Source of the DNA: Burkholderiaceae bacterium
GTDB taxonomy: Bacteria > Pseudomonadota > Gammaproteobacteria > Burkholderiales > Burkholderiaceae
DNA length: 6,572 nucleotides
Direction: 5' to 3'
NCBI GenBank assembly: GCA_947371415.1
Contig: CANBPJ010000098.1
Coordinates: 1 to 6,572 of the forward strand
Below, one piece after another: positions 5,143 to 6,572 of this stretch. The stretch's first letter is position 1; every line of letters begins with the position of its first letter. Made by a program: the position numbers and the translations under genes. The notes beneath the pieces are model-generated. The model had not been told where the DNA came from. It was given only the letters and a program-made list of their open reading frames with translations, and ran no database searches.

Positions 5143-5593
5143 TTGACAAGGGCGATTGTTTTTTTGACCTTGAGAGCCATTGAGTCGATGTCAAAAATAA
5201 TGCAATGGCGAGGTCCATATACGGTGGGAGATCAAAAGAGTGTGGCAGTAATAGCCATGGCAATCGACCGCCGTCTCAAGTGGAAAGATGAAGATATACA
5301 AGCTCTGTATATTGCTGAAATGGCTTATGATATTAGCATGATGGCCGCTCCACTAGAGAAGCTGACAAAGCCATCAAGACTCAAGACTCAAGACTCAAGA
5401 CTCAAGACTCAATGATCTGGAGATGAAGATGGTGCAAGGTCACATCAAGGCAGGTTATCAAATATTGAAAGATATACCATTTCCTTGGCCTATTGCAGAA
5501 GCGGATATTAAGTTTGATGAGCAGGTGTCAGATGCTGCTTTTGAATTAATGAATTCGAGTGATGAATTGCAAAAACTCATCCAGGCGCACTAA
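5143..5593 (+). pseudogene. Decayed HD-GYP domain (c-di-GMP phosphodiesterase type), frameshifted and internally deleted
   Basis: HD-GYP proteins hydrolyse cyclic di-GMP with a metal centre held by conserved His and Asp residues. The first part, from TTG 5143, reads RGPYTVGDQKSVAVIAMAID (residues 23-42), then YDISMMAAP (62-70) and KPSRL (76-80). These line up with the family blocks RDPYTAGHQxRVAxLAxAIA, HDIGKIxVP and KPGxL. The reading frame then runs into TGA 5413-5415 because of a tandem 7-bp repeat. In the next frame the domain goes on at once: NDLEMKMVQGHIKAGYQILK, then DIPFPWPIAE, then KFDEQVSDAAFELM, ending at TAA 5591-5593. Key residues are lost (GHQ to GDQ, HD to YD, GK to SM), and the block with QHHE and GYP, normally after PWPxAE, is deleted. 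N-terminal sensor or receiver parts are absent. It directly precedes a diguanylate cyclase gene, so it was probably its opposing partner. It should be inactive even if the frame is restored. Confidence 0.82.
5374..5412 (+). repeat. Tandem heptanucleotide repeat (TCAAGAC)5 plus TCAA, causing a frameshift
   Basis: Five perfect copies of TCAAGAC run from 5374 to 5408, followed by a partial TCAA (5409-5412). With a single copy the gene would read KPSRL-NDLEMKMV, matching the HD-GYP family across the junction, so four extra units (28 bp) have been added and shift the frame by one. One, four or seven copies keep the frame; five do not. Identity between units indicates recent slipped-strand expansion. 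Confidence 0.95.
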
Positions 5594-6421
5594 TTGAATA
5601 CAACTCTTATCATTGGCATCTATCTAATTGCCTTGGCATCCCAAATGGCGGTCGTAGCTTACGTTGCCCATCTTTATTTTCATTCAAAAGCCTATCGTTT
5701 GGCATGTGGATTTTTAGCGCTCGCTTTAGTCCTCATGATGAGCCGGCGCATGGTGCCATTTTTTAGTTTGCATCAAAACATAACTGTAAGTGGGTTCGAT
5801 GCGTTGCTAGCAGCGCTGATCTCGATTTTCATGCTACTAGGATTCATTCAATTCAAAAAATTATTGCTTGATCTCGAATACAAAAATATAGCATTCGATC
5901 AATCGTCTAAAAAAGACTCATTAACGGGAGCCCTCAGCCGTTCAGAAACCTTTGCTAGGGCCGAAATAGAAATTGAGAGAAGTTTGCGTGATGGCAGCCA
6001 AGTATCTTTTTTAATGCTAGATATTGATCACTTTAAAAATGTGAACGATCAGTATGGTCATCTAATTGGAGATGCTGTGCTGGTGAATTTAGTCAAGAAT
6101 TGTCAACAGCAACTTCGCGTGATCGATATATTTGGTCGGGTTGGTGGAGAAGAGTTTTTCGCTGTTTTGCCAGGAAGCTCCAGGGAAGAAGCGCATCAAG
6201 CAGCCGAAAGATTGCGCCAATCCGTGGCGGCATCTGTTACTTCCATAAACCAAGGTCAACAGATTTCAATCACCATTAGTATTGGCATATCTACCCTGAA
6301 TCCACACTATGTTGGCGAGCATGATTCAGGAAAAATATTAATGTTCTTTTTCAATCAGGCGGATATTGCGATGTATCGCGCTAAGGAGAATGGGCGCAAC
6401 CGCATTGAGATTGAGGGTTGA
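5594..6421 (+). CDS. Membrane-anchored diguanylate cyclase (GGDEF domain)
   Basis: A 275-residue enzyme that would make cyclic di-GMP from two GTP. Three membrane helices are predicted at about 4-26, 35-56 and 66-87, with a possible small sensor role; I cannot name this N-terminal region. A short linker leads to the GGDEF domain (about 105-275): DSLTGALSRSETF (108-120), DIDHFKNVNDQYGHLIGD (143-160) with metal and guanine-binding residues, the signature GGEEF (184-188), and AMYRAKENGRN (259-269). RVID at 175-178 lies five residues before GGEEF, so the RxxD product-inhibition site is present and the enzyme should be active and self-limiting. The TTG start follows the HD-GYP relic stop without a gap and has AGG eight bases upstream; ATG 5645 would cut the first helix. 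Expression probably depends on the upstream promoter of the relic. It converges on another GGDEF gene. Confidence 0.92.
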   Translation: MNTTLIIGIYLIALASQMAVVAYVAHLYFHSKAYRLACGFLALALVLMMSRRMVPFFSLHQNITVSGFDALLAALISIFMLLGFIQFKKLLLDLEYKNIAFDQSSKKDSLTGALSRSETFARAEIEIERSLRDGSQVSFLMLDIDHFKNVNDQYGHLIGDAVLVNLVKNCQQQLRVIDIFGRVGGEEFFAVLPGSSREEAHQAAERLRQSVAASVTSINQGQQISITISIGISTLNPHYVGEHDSGKILMFFFNQADIAMYRAKENGRNRIEIEG

Positions 6422-6425
6422 ATTA

Positions 6426-6572
6426 TTAGCTCGATGTGCCGTCTAATTGAGGATCAAAAAGACAGACCTGATTTCTGCCTTTGGATTTAGCGCGATACAT
6501 GGCCTTGTCAGCGTTAGCGCATAATTCAGCATCATTATTACTGTGATCAGGGTAAATAGAAACGCCAATACT
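6426..6572 (-). CDS. C-terminal end of a second GGDEF-domain protein (partial)
   Basis: On the minus strand a frame enters from the right window edge and ends at TAA 6426-6428, giving 48 residues: SIGVSIYPDHSNND, then a segment ending ANADKAMYRAKSKGRN (19-34), then QVCLFDPQLDG and the C-terminus. SIGVS-YP and ADKAMYRAKxxGRN are the last two conserved blocks of GGDEF domains, so this is the 3' end of a diguanylate cyclase or a GGDEF-containing protein. The signature loop lies outside the window, so activity cannot be judged. The stop codon is four bases from that of the preceding plus-strand diguanylate cyclase, tail to tail, with no terminator between them. Confidence 0.92.
   Translation of the reverse strand, partial: SIGVSIYPDHSNNDAELCANADKAMYRAKSKGRNQVCLFDPQLDGTSS

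Noticed and set aside
5374..5412. CRISPR or other spaced repeat array
   Set aside because: The units are 7 bp and strictly tandem with no spacers.
5143..5415. Reading the 90-codon frame as an intact small gene
   Set aside because: It stops inside the heptamer repeat, and the HD-GYP domain continues at once in the next frame, so it is part of a broken gene.

Overview
The window looks like the chromosome of a moderately low-GC betaproteobacterium. Protein style (DusA, BrnTA, TSUP permease, universal stress protein) and compact AT-leaning intergenic regions suggest Burkholderiaceae, possibly a freshwater Polynucleobacter-like organism. That placement is inference from recognition; no marker gene here settles it.

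Left part (1-3864), conserved housekeeping. On the minus strand are the 5' end of a small hydrophobic protein cut by the window edge, a universal stress protein with a strong terminator, and a TSUP (TauE/SafE, YfcA-like) membrane transporter. Divergent from the transporter, on the plus strand, are an RluA-family pseudouridine synthase, the tRNA-dihydrouridine synthase dusA, and a tRNA-His(GUG) with its own strong promoter and a terminator. Two adjacent RNA-modification genes followed by a tRNA gene make a small RNA-maturation neighbourhood.

Right part (3865-6572), accessory in character. Downstream of tRNA-His come a non-coding stretch with a few relic-like open frames, a type II toxin-antitoxin pair brnT-brnA behind a near-perfect palindromic operator, a 3'-terminal scrap of an IS3-family (IS150-group-like) element, a decayed HD-GYP gene, an intact membrane diguanylate cyclase (GGDEF), and the 3' end of a second GGDEF gene converging on it with 4 bp between the stops.

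The most striking point is the HD-GYP relic (5143-5593). Its reading frame is broken by five tandem copies of the 7-bp unit TCAAGAC. One copy gives the natural HD-GYP reading frame, and because the unit is not a multiple of 3, gain or loss of units toggles the frame. The domain has also lost metal-ligand residues and an internal block that would carry the GYP motif. A c-di-GMP-degrading partner therefore appears to be lost next to a c-di-GMP synthase that keeps both its active site and its inhibitory site. Also notable is brnT, whose promoter -10 lies inside the palindrome so that its mRNA would be leaderless or nearly so.
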